DNA of 6,663 nucleotides, taken from positions 321 to 6,983 of the forward strand of contig DCGE01000158.1 in assembly GCA_002314525.1 (NCBI GenBank), read 5' to 3'. The translations under genes were made by a program, and so were the position numbers. This document shows positions 6,439 to 6,663 of the stretch, piece after piece. This DNA is from Prevotellaceae bacterium UBA1786. GTDB lineage: Bacteria > Bacteroidota > Bacteroidia > Bacteroidales > Bacteroidaceae. Below the pieces are notes generated by a model. The model did not search any database and was not told the origin of the DNA. It was given only the letters and a program-made list of their open reading frames with translations. How positions within the stretch are numbered: the first letter of the stretch is position 1; every line of letters begins with the position of its first letter.

Positions 6439-6663
6439 ATGAATACAATAAACGGAAATCTTTCCCCCGCGGGGGAACTGAAGGGGGGCTCCTTTTCTAA
6501 GGGCAAGCCACGCTGGTGTCCGGGATGCGGAGACCACTTCTTCCTTGCTTCACTTCATAAGGCAATGGCCGAAATCGGTGTTGCACCAAAGGATATTGCA
6601 GTTATCTCAGGTATCGGTTGTTCCAGCCGACTCCCACACTACATGGCAACCTACGGCATGAAC
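6439..6663 (+). CDS. korB: 2-oxoglutarate (2-oxoacid):ferredoxin oxidoreductase, beta subunit, N-terminal part (3' end outside window)
   Basis: First 75 codons of the thiamine-diphosphate-binding beta subunit that pairs with KorA. Family sequence begins at about residue 19: FSKGKPRWCPGCGDHFFLAS, with the CPGC cysteines (27 and 30) that help hold the [4Fe-4S] cluster, then ISGIGCSSRLPHYM (56-69). Residues 1-18 (MNTINGNLSPAGELKGGS) do not look like the usual KorB N-terminus; residues 8-18 are encoded largely by the right inverted repeat. The ATG at 6439 follows the DUF559 stop by one base (TAATATG). The frame is closed by TAA at 6427-6429, and no in-frame ATG, GTG or TTG occurs between 6439 and the CPGC motif; the next ATG (M43) would remove that motif. 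So 6439 is the only credible start. A purine-rich AGGAAA at 6421-6426 is rather distant as a ribosome site. Confidence 0.9.
   Translation, partial: MNTINGNLSPAGELKGGSFSKGKPRWCPGCGDHFFLASLHKAMAEIGVAPKDIAVISGIGCSSRLPHYMATYGMN
6462..6490 (-). repeat. Right inverted repeat of DUF559 cassette, translated within korB
   Basis: Contains a perfect 16-base palindrome TTCCCCCGCGGGGGAA (6462-6477), then CTGA, AG and GGGGGCT (6484-6490). Reversed, it has the same layout as the left repeat: AGCCCCC, a 6-base spacer, then a 7-base-pair stem with a 2-base centre, all at identical spacing. It lies inside the korB frame and is read as about SPAGELKGGS without a stop, although three in-frame stops would be possible in other phases or with single changes. 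Confidence 0.75.

Larger units (their letters stand above)
6021..6490 (+). mobile_element. Candidate small mobile cassette: DUF559 nuclease gene between inverted palindromic repeats
   Basis: About 470 bases bounded by inverted C/G-rich repeats that both start with AGCCCCC when read inwards (6021-6027, and the reverse complement of 6484-6490). The interior holds one gene, for a DUF559 endonuclease-fold protein, whose A+T content is higher than that of korA. It lies between korA and korB, which are normally adjacent because their products form one complex. There is no recognisable transposase and I could not find a target-site duplication (flanks TATA and CCTT). From memory, DUF559 genes in Bacteroidota are often flanked by similar CCCCTCC-type repeats, which supports a recurrent unit, but I cannot verify this here. 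An alternative is two independent repeat insertions around a resident gene. Confidence 0.5.

Noticed and set aside
6439..6490. korB start downstream of the right repeat
   Set aside because: No in-frame ATG, GTG or TTG exists between 6439 and the essential CPGC motif.
6010..6500. Target-site duplication around the DUF559 cassette
   Set aside because: Flanks (TATA before 6021, CCTT after 6490) do not match in any short register I tried; the true ends may differ or the mechanism may leave none.
6054..6663. Intein, group II intron or homing-endonuclease gene within korB
   Set aside because: The DUF559 gene has its own start and stop, the korB frame begins after it, and no splicing motifs or LAGLIDADG/HNH signatures are present.

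Overview
The window is a compact, single-strand stretch of a Bacteroidota chromosome, most likely Bacteroidales and plausibly a Prevotella/Segatella-type organism. Four things point that way: a PorZ-like type IX secretion protein, the gene order leuS - yitT - rdgB, a two-subunit KorAB with a fused gamma/alpha chain, and the near absence of Shine-Dalgarno sequences in front of the chromosomal genes. The lineage is inferred from gene content and familiarity, not from a search.

Bases 1-4142 read as one tightly coupled operon. It starts with the 3' third-to-quarter of leuS (leucyl-tRNA synthetase), whose stop overlaps the next start as ATGA. Next is one 490-codon frame joining a YitT-type membrane protein with DUF2179 to a complete RdgB/HAM1 nucleotide-pool sanitising enzyme. 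One base later begins a 690-aa PorZ-like two-propeller protein with a signal peptide and a C-terminal T9SS-type domain. A 40-base A/T-rich gap (4143-4182) separates this from korA, the fused gamma/alpha subunit of 2-oxoglutarate (2-oxoacid):ferredoxin oxidoreductase. Its partner korB starts at 6439 and runs off the window.

The most unusual part is 6021-6490. A small DUF559 (PD-(D/E)XK/Vsr-like endonuclease fold) gene sits between korA and korB, two genes whose products form one complex. It is bounded by two inverted, C/G-rich, palindrome-containing repeats. The repeats align over 29 bases without a gap; their differences are almost all transitions, and three of them are compensatory base-pair changes inside the hairpin stem. 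The right repeat lies in frame inside the korB reading frame, and the only usable korB start codon lies between the DUF559 stop and that repeat. The cassette therefore appears to supply the N-terminus of KorB. The hairpin of the left repeat carries the strong Shine-Dalgarno-like sequence of the DUF559 gene in its 3' arm. I read this segment as a candidate small mobile or selfish cassette (nuclease gene plus structured ends) that has inserted in a metabolic operon while keeping both flanking genes open.

All genes are on the + strand. I see no tRNA, rRNA, CRISPR, classical IS transposase or convincing Rho-independent terminator. The long antisense frames are shadows of codon bias.
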